From NCBI GenBank assembly GCA_949130485.1, contig OX422184.1, forward strand, positions 24,980,917-25,044,916: DNA of 64,000 bases, written 5' to 3'. The notes under the pieces were generated by a model. That model saw nothing but the letters and a program-made list of their open reading frames with translations, was not told the DNA's origin and made no database searches. The position numbers and the translations under genes were made by a program. This document shows positions 23,560 through 36,073 of the stretch, in pieces. How positions within the stretch are numbered: the stretch's first letter is position 1; each line of letters starts with the position of its first letter. The stretch is from Agelas oroides (taxonomy: Eukaryota; Porifera; Demospongiae; Agelasida; Agelasidae).

Positions 23560-24290
23560 AAGTTTACTGGAACTTAGTCATAAAGTCAGGCAAAAGATTT
23601 GAGCATGAATAAGACCCACACTCATAGGGTTGGTGCATGTGATGCATATATCTATGGACACTATGCCATGCAGTATCTTACTGTAGCTGGAAGTCAAATA
23701 TTGTTGCTTGCTTGATTTGCAACAAAGAAGACTGAGTCACATCACTCTACTCCTGTAAAGGTCAGTACAATCTGTGCTAGTAATCATTGTTCAGTAGAGC
23801 CTTGTACGTATGTGAGCATGATCTGTTCTTCTTACATAGCTACAACAAAAGATTAACAACTAAGCAAGTAGCATAATCCATGTAGTGATTTGATGGTATG
23901 ACTGCATAATCCATGTTCGTGGTATGCATGGCTCTGTTTGATTATGTAATATGTCATTTTCAAGCAGAGAACAAACCAGTCAGTGGCTGAAATGCTATTA
24001 TATAATGCTATTGTAGGAAGTGTATTTGAGCCCTTGCCATGTTAAGCAAACTAATGGAGCCTTAAATGATATTTACTGCAGCAGGCGTGAATCTGCATCC
24101 TGAGGTGGACTGCATGTATACATATTTACTGCCAACTTAGTCATAAGTCACGTGCATATAACAGTATAAATCTGACACTTTTACAGTGTTTGTGCATGTG
24201 ATATAGCTAGTGATGGACACCATATGTGTCTGATTGTAGCTAGAAGTCAAGTATTATTTGCTTGGTTACTCTTCTTAGAGTTCCAACAAC
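23560..24290 (+). promoter_or_regulatory. Conserved 5' block of the PMP-like family, in front of copy B (duplicated)
   Basis: This stretch matches the regions before genes C (about 45.84-46.37 kb) and D (about 54.19-54.90 kb). Shared parts are ggtatgcatgg, a ctgattatgta-type segment, tttgagcccttgccatgtta, a TATA-like agtataaatctgacac at 24164-24179, tgtgcatgtgatatag, and a putative first-exon end ctcctgtaaag|gtcagtac with donor at 23761. Two partly overlapping copies of the block are present (about 23.56-23.96 and 24.03-24.29 kb). Since copy B is broken, the block may be inactive here. Confidence 0.45.
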
Positions 24291-24299
24291 AACAACAGA

Positions 24300-25825
24300 A
24301 AAAAAAAACTGTGCTCATCCTGCACGATGCTAAGTCATATTTCACCTCTGACACCACTATGGTGTTCTTGCCAGGTCACCATGTTCTTGACACAAATATC
24401 ACAGTTGCCAATGACCATGTATGGAGAGTTTTCCTCAGGCAACAAGGCAACAGTCATTTGCAGTGGGTCAGTTGGCCTCAGCTTCAAAAGTATGGTGGAC
24501 TTCAAAATAGATTCCTTAGCTTTTACCTCTTGCAGCATGAAATCACAAGGAACCTACCATGTTAGTAACTATGCTCTGCTTTTGCACTCTGTACATGCTG
24601 AACTAGTGAACTGTTCCTTCTACGACAACCCTGGCACCACACTTGCAATATGTAACACCTACATGATTTTGGAAGGGAGCACAACCAATAGGGCATCTTG
24701 CTCAGTAGAAGGCGGTGCAATTTACACAGTAGACAGTACTGTTATCTTCAAAGGAATCAACAACATCATCAACAACTCAACAGGTGGTAATGGTGGTGCG
24801 ATCTTCACATACAATACTGTAGTTAATCATACGATACTATACTTAACTTCAGTGGAACCAACAACTTTAAGAAAAACTCAGCAAAACATGGTGGTGCAAT
24901 TTACACACACAATACTGTATTTCACTTTTCTGGAACCAACAGCTTCATTAAAAATTCTACATGTCATAGTGGTGGTGCATTAGACAATAATCTTACCTTC
25001 AATGGACCCAACAACCGCATCAACAACTCAGCACACTGGAAGGGTGGTACAACTTCAGTGCTTACTTTCAACAATTTCATCAGCAACTCAGCAGGCTGGA
25101 ATGGTGGTGCAATCTTTGCAGAGAATACTGCACTTAGCTTCAGTGGAACCAACAACTTCATCATCAACTCAGCACAGTGGAACGGTGGCACAATCTACAC
25201 ATATGACTATAGTGTACTTACCTTCAAAGGAACAAATGACTTCATCAGCAACTCAGCAAGTGGAAATAATGGTGGTGCAATCTTCACATATGATGCTATA
25301 CTAAACTTTGGTGGAACCAACAGCTTCATCAAAAACTCATCACGTCATGGTGGTGCAATTGTCACTTTAGGCAATACTGTACTTACTTTGAATGGAACCA
25401 ACAACTTCATCAGCAACTCAGCAGGCCACAGTGGTGGTGCAATCCTTGCACACCATACTGTACTTAGCGTCAGTGGAACCAACAACTTCATCCACAATTC
25501 AGCAAACTGGAATGGTGGTGCAATCTCCGATGGTGGTGCTGGTATCGGTGATGCAATTTCCATACAATTCAATTCTGTACTTAGTTTCAATGGAACCAAC
25601 AACTTTATCAGCAACTCAGCACACCAGGTTGGTGGTCTAATCTTCACATATGACGATAATGTTCTTACCTTAAGTGGAACCAGCAACTTCATCAACAACT
25701 CAGCAAATGATGGAGGAGCTATTGGTACAAATGCTAACAGTTCACTAACATTCAATGGGACCATTCACTTTACTAACAATGGATACTGGAGGTGCTTATG
25801 GTGGAGGAGTGTATATCAAAAGAGG
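24300..25825 (+). pseudogene. PMP-like beta-helix protein, copy B (5'-deleted, frameshifted, 3'-truncated)
   Basis: Homology begins abruptly after a CAA/A-rich tract at 24283-24310, with SDTTMVFLPGHHVLDTNITV. The signal peptide and the SCPHNNHCATL segment are missing. The first frame runs to about 24830, then shifts. Frame 2 carries about ten coils (F.GTNNFI.NSA..GGAI) to about 25785. There the sequence equivalent to YWGGGTSGGGVYMG is out of frame and homology ends near 25825. The Cys-rich domain and all membrane segments are absent. It is a pseudogene. Confidence 0.85.
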
Positions 25826-25859
25826 TATCAAATGTGCATGGGTTTTCTAGGATGCTAAG

Positions 25860-28060
25860 TTGAGTCACAATTTGTGTGTTAAATTTGTGTACCATGCAGT
25901 TTCTCAGCTAAGCATATTGAAAGCTTAATTTTTCTGCCTATTATAACTTGATAACTTCTAGGGAAGTATGAGGTCAGTGGTAAGATAGGAATATTTGTGA
26001 GTGGTTCAACTATTATTAATGATATTCATAGCATACAGCCAATTAATGTCGGTGTGGCTGAAACCTTCTGGGTTAATATATATATTAGTAATATACCTGT
26101 GTATATTATAACCTGCAAGTTTTTCCATTACTATAAACCTCAAGTTTAATAGAACTTAAATCATGTGACATAAGGACCATGTGCAGTTCAATACTGATCT
26201 GATGCTGTTAGATTGATTTACCATACTAATTTTGTCACTGTGCTCGAATACTCTGTAATCAGGATCCAGAGACTGAGAGCTAGTGAATTAGTAGCAATGC
26301 ACACCGGCACTAATGTTCACAAGGTGAAACTAAAAGAATATACAGAACTATACATTGTAGCTACTATAGCACATAGTTCTCCTCTCATGGGGTCTAGCAA
26401 GTGCATGCAGACACCTCCTCAGTCACCTGGTTGTGGTGATGCAAATGTTCTCAATGTCTTCAACCAAACATTTATAATATACATGCCACTCCAACACAGG
26501 CCTGTTGCCCCAGGATTGAGTCTCAAGAACATCAGTAGTTATGTGTGTACATGTACCAGAGTAGGCCATAGTTTTTGCAACTCACATGGACTCCTGCTGA
26601 TTTTTATGTCAGCTTATGCATTGTAAACTTGTAAATCTCTACTGATTACCTTAGGAAGAGCTGTAGAACAGTTGGCTGGATGCCTTGCCAAGCAAACATA
26701 AAAGAGGTCAAAGTACAACAGTCATGCGATGCCAGCGCGAGGGGTTAAAATGTCTTATGAATATCTAATTATTAAGATGACGTAACCGTTTCGAACCAAT
26801 CTCGTTACGTACAGACTTACTCATGAGGTAAAAATTACGGGTTTACCCCAAATTTAGATTTTAACCCTCTCTTTATGAGATTTAACTGAATTTCTGCATA
26901 CAAGCATGCATTCAGAGAGAATACAGCACGTCAAGGGAAAAGAGAACAAGTAAGCATGGTATCAGTATATTGAATATCAGAGAAGGGATGCATTTCTGGC
27001 AGCTGTGTGTGGGAAAACTGACTAATATCCCAGCAGCCTCACAGCCTATTAATCAGTATGGAGGCCTAAGTTTTGTGTACTCTGTGCAGCAAAAAATTTT
27101 GAATTGTATTTTCTATTTCTATGTATGACTGATCAACGCTCTTGTGTTTGGTGCATAATTAGCAAACCTGCTGTGCACTCCTGCAGTGTGCATTTGTGCA
27201 CTACATTGCTGTACACTGCAATCTAACTATGCACCAAAGGTCAAACATTGCATGGCTAGTGATGCGATATAATACATGATTTTATCAGACTTGTCCACTA
27301 TAGTATAATCTTTATTCCGAGGACAGGTGCTTGAAAAGATGTATTTCTTTTGCTAAATCCTGGGTAGAAGACTGTTTGGAGTTGAATTTCAAGAATGTTG
27401 ATTATCAAACATTAGCCCACCTATCCTACAGTTCTTATGTCTGGTGGACCTCTGCCCGCGCAACAAGAGCGCAACGTTTCTTAAGTGTCCAAGCATCAAT
27501 TAGTTCCTCTATCTGTAAATTTAACAAAGTCCTATATATTAATTTGTGTAATCCATGCATGTGACAAATTTCTAGCAGCAGCATGCTTTAGAGCTTCAAA
27601 CTGAACCCTCACTATGCATGCACATATTCAAATTAAGCATTCCTTCTGCAATGTCTTAATATACTTAAAATCCTTACCTAGTTTGATTGCACTGTTAATG
27701 CTGTGTTCTTATTTTACATATCAAGCAAAATTCTCATTTCTATACTGTCACACTTGCATACAAAACCAGTCTCATACTGCAAGCTCAGGGTATGAGGAGC
27801 CTGGGTAGGAGACTATGATACACTTCCCCAATTTATTTCCAGTGTAAAGACTACATGTACAAATGTACTGGTATTTGCTTTGACCTTGCAACATATAAAC
27901 AAGCTGTGCATATGAATATAACTAGACGAATGCAGGGCATTGTGGGGCGAGCCTGAGCAAGCAGTATATGCCAAGTCAAGTCTGGCCTCCTGCTGACCTC
28001 TATTGACTCTGAACACACTGTCAGGCTTGTCATGTGTACTGGTTCATACACAATCACATT
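25860..28060. other. Gene-free stretch
   Basis: Only short unconserved open frames are present. A decayed relative of the 8278-8604 MITE (tgaatatctaattattaagatgacgtaacc-type text) lies near 26750-26860. Nothing else was recognised. Confidence 0.45.
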
Positions 28061-28069
28061 TAGATTATT

Positions 28070-28215
28070 ATATGCGAAAACGATTTTGAGCTTAGCAAAA
28101 TCTTCGATGAAACAGGATGTTTCGGTCATGAAGACCTTCATCAGCTGAAAGGAGTGAAACATCCCGATTCAGATTGTTTCATGCTATGCTAAGCTCAAAA
28201 ATTGTTTTAGCCATA
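28070..28215. mobile_element. Hairpin MITE, family H, copy 2
   Basis: The outer arms aaaacgattttgagcttagc and gctaagctcaaaaattgttt pair, with an inner pairing of ggatgtttc and gaaacatcc. A central ggtcatgaagacc hairpin sits asymmetrically. It matches 30878-31040 and, less well, 3675-3815. It is non-coding. Confidence 0.65.
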
Positions 28216-28379
28216 ACAATGAGTCTCTACATTATCTTGGTTGCATATGCATGCTAACACATGAATGCTTCCAAAAATAACACATTGAAATCAAATCCTA
28301 TGAGTGCTGAAATGTCTGTTTTGTCTCTAATTTAATCAGCAACCTTTGAAGGAAGTTAGGTTTTGGTGTAGCCACATAG

Positions 28380-28860
28380 ATCTTCTAATTTAAGACAATC
28401 TTGGATGAGAATCTAGCATTCCTTGGACTTCTGTGACAATGTGTCACAGGAAATTTCTCAAAATGTTCACTTCTGTTTTATCTCAAATTTTAATCAGCAC
28501 CTTTGAAGGAAGTTTGGATAGGTTGTGGTGTAGCCAAATAATTTAACCAAAGTAGACACTCTTGGATGAGAATCTAGCATTCCTTGGACTTCTGTGACAA
28601 TGTGTCACAGGACATTTCTCTAAATGTAAGCTACATAACACCTAAGAACAATATATACCAGACAGGTGTCAGGTAGCTATCATGTAACTATAGGAAGTGA
28701 GGTATACAAAATTTGTATTCCTGGAACACATAAAGTTTAGTGGCTCACATATTCAAGCATGCAAACATTACAAGGCTTCAAATGTCATGATGCTTGATTT
28801 GTTAATGTATTCATAGGTGAGGAAAACACCTTTAATAGCTTGCAAGTTCTTTTTTTTAAG
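28380..28860. repeat. Repeat with the TGTGACAATGTGTCACA core (two more units)
   Basis: Two units (about 28400-28460 and 28570-28760) of the repeat described at 3955-5460, with the same trailing gtcaggta and aggaagtgaggta words. Confidence 0.6.
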
Positions 28861-29904
28861 GTTTGACCACTCACCTATTATAATGATGCATGCATAAAAC
28901 GTGGCTTACAGTAGTATTGGTTGTTCCACTTGTAACTTAAAATCTTTACCTCAGCTGGAAGTAGCTAAACTGATTGTAAGAAGCAAATAAGAAGCAAGTG
29001 AAAATGTTTTGTAGTAAGGGACTGAGCTGCCTGTTGACAGCTGAGCTATGTTGTTGTAGCTCTAACCACTGCTACCACAACATAATTATGTGTGAGCCAA
29101 TGCATTTAAAAGTTGTAGTAAATGTCATGAAACCTTGACAGGTGACTTTAATGCTCAGTGGTGGAACATCCACTGGACTGTGGTTGTAGATCTGGGCAGC
29201 TTCCTCTGTCAACAATAGGTTTATCACATTTGCTGAAACTTTGAAATGTACTTGTAGGGACTCCCTGACAGATGTTTGACACACAACCTGAAAACCTCTG
29301 TACCTACCATCTGTGCAACTTCCTATGTGGTTGTATAATGCACTTAGTCACAAATATCAAACTGGTAAACTTCCCGAATTTGCCGTCTCTTCAGCTTGTC
29401 TACAATTGTATGGTAACCGCTTTGTGGATCTGTTTTTGTAGTGCACGGTTATAGAACGGTAAAACAAACAAATTTCGCACAAAGCAAATGCATTACTCTA
29501 GTCTTTTAGACGATAAAGACAAAGCAAATTGTATTGTACAATGGTGCGAGATTTTGGTGTCAAGTTGACAGATGGCAGAGGTGTAGTTTCACTGTGAAAT
29601 TGATGACTCTGCACTGCATACCCAGTGGGTATACTGAGGGAAAGTGTTTGAGGTCCTGTTGGGAGGGGAAGAGTTTTTTTTGCCTCATGTACTGTGAAAA
29701 AGAATTAACAGTCAGAAGGCCAGGAGATCCAGGCTTCTTCCACTTTGGTAGCATTAGAGGTTTTCAAGATGGTCTGCCCAACAAGATTGCTGTGGAGACC
29801 TGTGTAATTCTTGTGCCTTAGTATCTTTAAATGGCTGCAAGTAAAGTGTGACTTAGGGGATGTTGTGTTAAAGCCTAGCTGTTTGGGGGAGGGGCATTCA
29901 AATA

Positions 29905-30600
29905 TCCACTACAGCCGCATGCAGTTACTCCCTATAGAGATGGAGTTCATGCTGGTGATGAAACAAGGGTTGTGCAGCTTTGCCGACAATCGGAAGGTTT
30001 CTTCGGCGAATCGGAAAGCTTCTGGCGCTTAGCAGATGGCGTTTTCCGAAACTGAAGCGGAAGGATTTGCACGTATGCGCACTTTTCCGTGAATCGAGTG
30101 CTTCGCTTCGGTCTTCCGGAGATTCGATTCAGATGGCGGGTCAACCTTGCAAAGCGCGCGCTAGCGGTGATAGCAATGATAGCCTAAAGTCACTCCACTA
30201 CAGTCACAGTTACTGATTTAGAGATGGAGTTTGTAGGATCCAGATTGCTGGTGATAAAACAAGGGTTGGGCAGCTTCCCGTGAGGTTTTTTCCGCGAGTC
30301 GGGAAGCTTCTTGCGCGTAGCAGATGGCACTTTTCGAAGAAGCGGAGGGCTTCTTCCGAAGACACGAAGTCTTTGCACGCGTACGCGTACTTTTCGCGAA
30401 TCAAGTTTCTGGAGCTTCGTTTCTGTCTTCGGACAGTGGCGTAGCCAGACCCGGGTCTATACTCGGGTACAGTTCAGTGCAGTACAATTCAACCCACAAT
30501 AATGAGCACATCACTGCTCAGCTAGCATCGTGTAGCCACTGTGCAAGGTTGTAACGACAGCATCGAACTGTAAAGTGCTCCCGCGTACACCAAAGTCAAT
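29905..30600. repeat. Two copies of the 400-bp dispersed repeat
   Basis: A partial copy (about 29905-30170) and a fuller one (about 30195-30600) of the repeat at 1620-2050, head to tail. Shared words are cactccactacag, a gagatggagttt segment and cagtggcgta.ccagaccc. Open frames inside are not conserved in frame between the copies. Confidence 0.55.
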
Positions 30601-30877
30601 AAACTGACAAACTTGCTGCACTCCTGGGACGGTACGTAATCAAATTTGTTACCACGCCCCCATGTCGACAGGCACGCCCCTTGCCCAGGAAACTTGCTCT
30701 CCTGGTTACGCCACTGCTTCCGGAGCTTCGATTAGGAGGACATCAGATCATGTGCAATTGGTTCAAGTAATGAGACTCTCACCAAAAATCATTTCACAAT
30801 CTTCAATGGTTTCATTGCAGTGCAATAATACGGGGAAGGCCTGGGAACAAGGGTACAACCATTTAGATTATTATATG

Positions 30878-31040
30878 TGAGAACGATTTTTGAGCTTAGC
30901 ATAGCAAGAAAAAATCTTCAATGAATCAGGATGTTTTGGTCATGAAGACGTTTATCAGCTGAAAGATCTTTGTGAGCAAAACATCCTGATTCATTAGAGA
31001 TTGTTTCATGATATGCTAAGCTCAAAAATTGTTTTAGCCA
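30878..31040. mobile_element. Hairpin MITE, family H, copy 3 (best preserved)
   Basis: The outer arms (gattttttgagcttagcatag-type text and ctatgctaagctcaaaaat-type text) and the inner arms gaatcaggatgttttg and caaaacatcctgattc pair almost perfectly. It directly follows a GCCTGGGAACAAGG word at 30838, as copy 1 follows one at 3637. Confidence 0.65.
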
Positions 31041-32602
31041 TACCAATGAGTCTCTACATTATCTTGGTTGCATGTGCATGCTAACACATGAATGCTTCCA
31101 AAAATAACAACTTGAAATCAAATCCTACTTGAGCTGAGGGCTGAAACTTCTGGTTTGTCTCTAATTTAATACACAACCTTTGAAGGAAGTTAGTTTGTGA
31201 TGCATACAAATATATCTTCTAATTTAACCAAAGAAGACACTCTTAAATGAAATTTCAGAGAATATAGCATTCCTTGGACTTCTGTGACAATGTGTCACAG
31301 GAAATTTCTCTAAATGTAAGCTACATAACACCTAAGAACAATACATACCAGACAGATGTCAGGTATCATATAACTATAGGAAGTGAGGTATACAAGATTT
31401 GTATTCCTGGAACACATAAAGTTTAGTGGCTCACATATTCAAGCATGCAAACATTACAAGGCTTCAAATGTCATGATGTGGGTGTGGCTGTGAATGGATT
31501 TGTTAATGTATTCATAGGTGAGGAAAGCAACTTTAATAGCTTGCAAGTTCTTTTTTGAAGGTTTGAATCATTCACATATTATATATGATGCATACATGGT
31601 TGACACTACACTTAGTATTGGTTGCTCCACATGTAACTTAAAATCTTTACCTCAGCTGGAAGTGAACTGATTGTAAGAAGCAAATAAGAAGAAAGTGAAA
31701 ATGCATAATTGAACGCAGGGACAGAGCTGCCTGTTGACTATTGAGCCATGTTGCAGTAGCTGTAACTACAACTGCTGCAAGGATGTTCTGGCTCTTGTAT
31801 CCTATAGAAGATCGTGATTGAAGGATTCACTATACAACTGCACGGAATGAGGTGTTCTGGTGAGTGCATTATTATGCTTGCAGGATGATTTGGGTTCCAA
31901 TGTTTATTTCAGGTCCTTTTTGGAGTCTCCCCCCCCCAAAAAATGTCAATTTTTTCCCCCCGAAGATTTCTTACCCAAAGAGTTTTCTGTTATGGCAACT
32001 CTTATAGCCACGGCCTCATGAGAGAATCATAACCACTGCACCGCTTTGCAGCTTTCTCTCAAGCAATACAGATAAACAGTCTGCTCATGCACAGACAGCA
32101 AAAAGATTTCTGCTATAGCTTCATGCCTGTGCACATTCTTGTATACGCTGTTTCCCCCTCAACAATTCTGAGACACTGCATGCATGTCATATACATGTTC
32201 TGGCTTTACAGATATAGCTATGGCGAGGAGCATCTCTCTTCTGACTCTTTGAACACGTCTGTCAGTTAGCACCAATGCTGCTGGGAGCTACGTATATAAT
32301 ATTCAGAGTCTGATCAGCTAGCTCAATGCTGCTCCGTAAATATTTCCAAATCTTCAGATGTCCCAACTACTCTTGCTCAAGATCGCCCCACATGCAATAC
32401 CTGCATTTACTTACCTACTGCTGTATATATATAGTGGATTCTTTCGCTGAAGAAAGCTTGTTCGGTCGAATTCGCAAAAGTCTTCTTCCGCGAAAGAAAC
32501 CCGCGATACGGTACGTGTGCCTCGTTCCGCATATGACAGCATCCGCGCGCCGCATAAGAAGCGGCTTCAGGTACGGCGCGGTTCTCAGCGCAAGGTGCAA
32601 GC

Positions 32603-32610
32603 TATAAAAG
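32603..32610 (+). promoter_or_regulatory. Candidate TATA box for MCO gene 2
   Basis: gctataaaagcacctcc matches the segment at 6984-7000 of the other block, again just after a CpG-rich stretch. The first coding exon follows at 36074 behind an acceptor at 36053/36054. Inferred from conservation between paralogs. Confidence 0.4.
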
Positions 32611-34913
32611 CACCTCCACTTGCACCACACTCCACTGCTACCTGTTTTCTAAAGTTCGCAGTTGCTCCTTCTGCAAACTCATTAGAGATCCACGCAGTGC
32701 CGTTCCTTTGCCGTTGCTCACTTTCCGCTAGTGACCGTACGCGGAGATTTACAGTGAGACGTTATTGGTTAGTTGTCTGCAGACTGAGTGTGTACTTTCA
32801 CGCATGCTGTGTATGTTTGTGTATATGCTGCATAACATGGACTGCTGCATTTGTAGGTTGCTAAAATATCTGTTATTGTTGCAGCACATATCTTATACCT
32901 CCTGCGTTATTCGGTACCTAATAGCCTTAACAGGCTCATGCAGTGATGCATTCTTTTTTGCTTTTCTGAGCAGTTGTGCAAACGTGGCGACTGTTTAAGG
33001 TCGCGGGCAAGTCGCGCTTGCGTACGTTGGTGCACTCCACCGGCGCGCGCATCCCTGCTTAGTGTTGTCAAGCACCGCATCCTCCGGCAAGTTAGTTGAA
33101 CGTATGCGTCGGCACAACAACAAAAGTAAGCCGGTTCACGAACGTTCGCACGGATATGGCAACATTCTTATGACCTTGCAGTTATAACTTGAACCAGTTA
33201 AACTTTTGTTCACCAAAGGATATGAGAAGCAGATAGCTACTAAATTTATGTAGGCTCATCCTAAAATAAAAATAAAACTGCAAACAATACGCAACAGTGA
33301 GTAGAGCACAGGACAAAATGATAACAAAATCAGAGTTCCATGCATGCAGGCAAAATGAAAAAAAAAATTAAAGAGCAAAACAAGAAGAAAAAAAATGTTG
33401 CTACATAAATAAGCGATCGATATTACCGCGTTCTCAAACCTTTAACTAGTGTCTCAGCGCAGATGCTTAGGTTGGTTGATGCCAAATTTTCAGTACCGTT
33501 TAAAACAGCGCGCGCGCAAACTTGTTCATCGCAACCTGTCACGTATCCGCGTGAATTTGAGTATGCCATGAACCGGCTCGCTATGACTTCATGGTTGACG
33601 GAAGCATAATCAGATGTAAGAGTGTAATAAATAGACAAACTGTAATATTCTCAGGTCTATTTAGTCTGCTGATGTCCATGCCTAGTCTCGCACCAGCCAG
33701 TCTACTTCCGCTTGCGAAACTAGTCCATGCCGCCAACGAGTAGGTCTATAACTACACTGTACAACTTAGAAAAAGGTCTCGGTTGCGGAAATCTGCGGTA
33801 GAACTATATTTATCTTACTTTGTTTGCGCTTGGTGGATGTAAATTTTGCAGACTTGCTTGCTGCGGAAATGTAATCCGCGAAATTTTTTTGTAGGATGCT
33901 GGTTCCGCTAAAATTTGGCCCCGCGAAAAATACACGCTGTGCGCTAGATACATGTACTAGAGTTGTTCTGTCAGTTTGTGTACATATTCCGCAGTTTTCC
34001 ACTGTATGGCAGGCCTAGGTACTTCTGCTACAACACCTTTGTTAAGTAGCGTTACTCTACAACTAAAGACACTAAAAATAGTAACAAGTTTGCAAGTTGC
34101 CATTAGCTACAGCAAAATTGTAAATCGTCAACTGCAAGTAAAGTTATACATATTACCGCTGGTGTAGACATACACTGATCACAGACTGGCCCCTCTATAA
34201 TTATGCCAAACAAATACCACAGTCACTGCTACCATCTGACTACTGTCATGTATCTAAGTCACTCTTGAGATATGGTAAGTAGACAAAAAATGTCCACTTT
34301 CAGTCCTATTATAACACTGTTTTCCACTTTGCTTTTGCTAAGGCCCCAATTTGTTGATTTTTAGTTTCTCATCGGATGCTTCACCTGCACACAATGCGGG
34401 CATGTAGGTATTACCATTATATATTTATCCATAGCCGGCAGGCATTTCTCACCAAATAACTCGACAAACACGATGCCAGGAGGATCAGCGCTCGTTATAC
34501 GCCATTCAAGAAGGGCTCTTTTGGATGCTGTGCAGTACACAGACACGTTTGTTATCGTTACCTTCATCGCTACCCTTATCCTGTTCGTTAGTACGTCGTT
34601 AGTATGCCAAAATCAAAATAATGGTGATAAATTCTATCGTATGCGGGCGACCGATTAGAAACTAGTAATCAATGAATTGGGGCCTAAGCAACATTACCTT
34701 ACAAAGACACTAAAAAATAGTAGCAACTTTGCCATTACAGCAAAATTATAAATCGTCAACTGGAAGTAAAGTTATTGCCACTATTAAATGTAGATATACA
34801 CTCCCACAGTGGCCCCTCTAATACATAAACCACTGTCACTGCTACCATCTCATCCTTGACTACTGGGTAACTATTTTCTCCAGGTTCAGTGGCAGGACAC
34901 GCTGTCATACAGC

Positions 34914-35559
34914 GGGCAAGTGGAAAACGGTGAAGTGCGGAAACCGAAGTACGGAAACGGAAGTACGGAAGTGAGAAGAAAACCCGCCTAGCAGTGTCTA
35001 GTGCCTTACTGACTCACGACTGTGCCTTGTAGCCAAAGGGTGACCGTCTCCAAGCGATGTGAGAGCCGGGTACTGGAACCTCGGACTCCAGCGAGCACTA
35101 ACACAGTTGTTTTGCAGACTCGCTGAGTGAATAGTCTTGACTTGGTCTCGTTCGGAGACTACGGTGATTATTTGCTAGTAAGGAGTAGTTCTGTAACTGG
35201 TTGAGCCACTGGCGAAGATTCTCAGCGAGGAACTTTGACAACACCCGCATCTGTCACGAGAACATCGGGAGCATACAGTTCGCATGGTTGACCCACTCAC
35301 CGTTAGTCTTGGTTGGGTATGGCTTGATTCCCATGCAGACCCGCGCACTAGGAGTGTCTGGAAACTAAACTAACACTAGCTGCAGTTCGAGAGCCCAGGA
35401 TCCGGCTTTCACATCGCTGGGAGACAGTCATCCCTTGGCTAAAAGGCCTCAACACACACAGTCGAGAGTCAATAAGGCACACTAGACACCGATAGGCGGC
35501 TTTTCCGCACTTCCGTTTCCGTACTTCGGTTTCCGCACTTCAGCGTTTTCCACTTGCCC
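34914..35559. mobile_element. Fold-back, Mutator-like non-autonomous element with 9-bp target duplication
   Basis: The 646-bp element begins gggcaagtggaaaacg and ends cgttttccacttgccc. The arms pair for 200 bp or more (for example gtgtctagtgccttactgac with a diverged partner near 35460-35490, and gcgatgtgagagccgg with ccggctttcacatcgc). It is flanked by the identical words tcatacagc at 34905-34913 and 35560-35568. The other segmental copy has a single tcatacagc at 9412-9420 and no insertion, which proves the boundaries. Long arms plus a 9-bp duplication are the hallmark of Mutator-like elements; this is an inference because no transposase is present. Confidence 0.8.
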
Positions 35560-36073
35560 TCATACAGCCTCACTTTTCCGCCAATAGTAGTAATTAGCTA
35601 ACAACCCAATGGTCTTGTTCTACAAGAAAGATCTGTAAAGCTGCTTCAACTAGCTCCTATCAAGGGCTTTCTAACCCCACATTAGAAGGCTACTGCATGC
35701 ATACTGCAAGGAATCAGAAGGCCAGGATATGAAGCTACCTTCCAGAAACAGTGGCACATTTTGTATTTATGGCTGCAGGCAATAGTATTTTTGAAGACAG
35801 GCAGAGATGTTAGTTCACTGTATGAGACACTGATGGGAGAATTTGTGCAGTAGAGTGACTAGGGTGGCCTGGGGTCCCCATTTTAAGGGGTTCCTTAAGT
35901 TTATGACAATAGTTTTATCACCTGGTCAACCTTAAATGAGTACAATTTCCAGGTTGCTTCCACATGTATTAACTTCCATCATTCATTCAGCTTGAGCCAG
36001 CCAACACTGTGTAAAACCAAGTAGCTATATCTTATTTGTTTTGCCCACCCACAGGAGTGTAGCAGCAAGCAGC

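Noticed and set aside
28105-28170. Functional hammerhead ribozyme
   Set aside because: The core words are present on the minus strand, but stem I is missing, the base pair next to stem II is not canonical, and the other two copies have altered cores.
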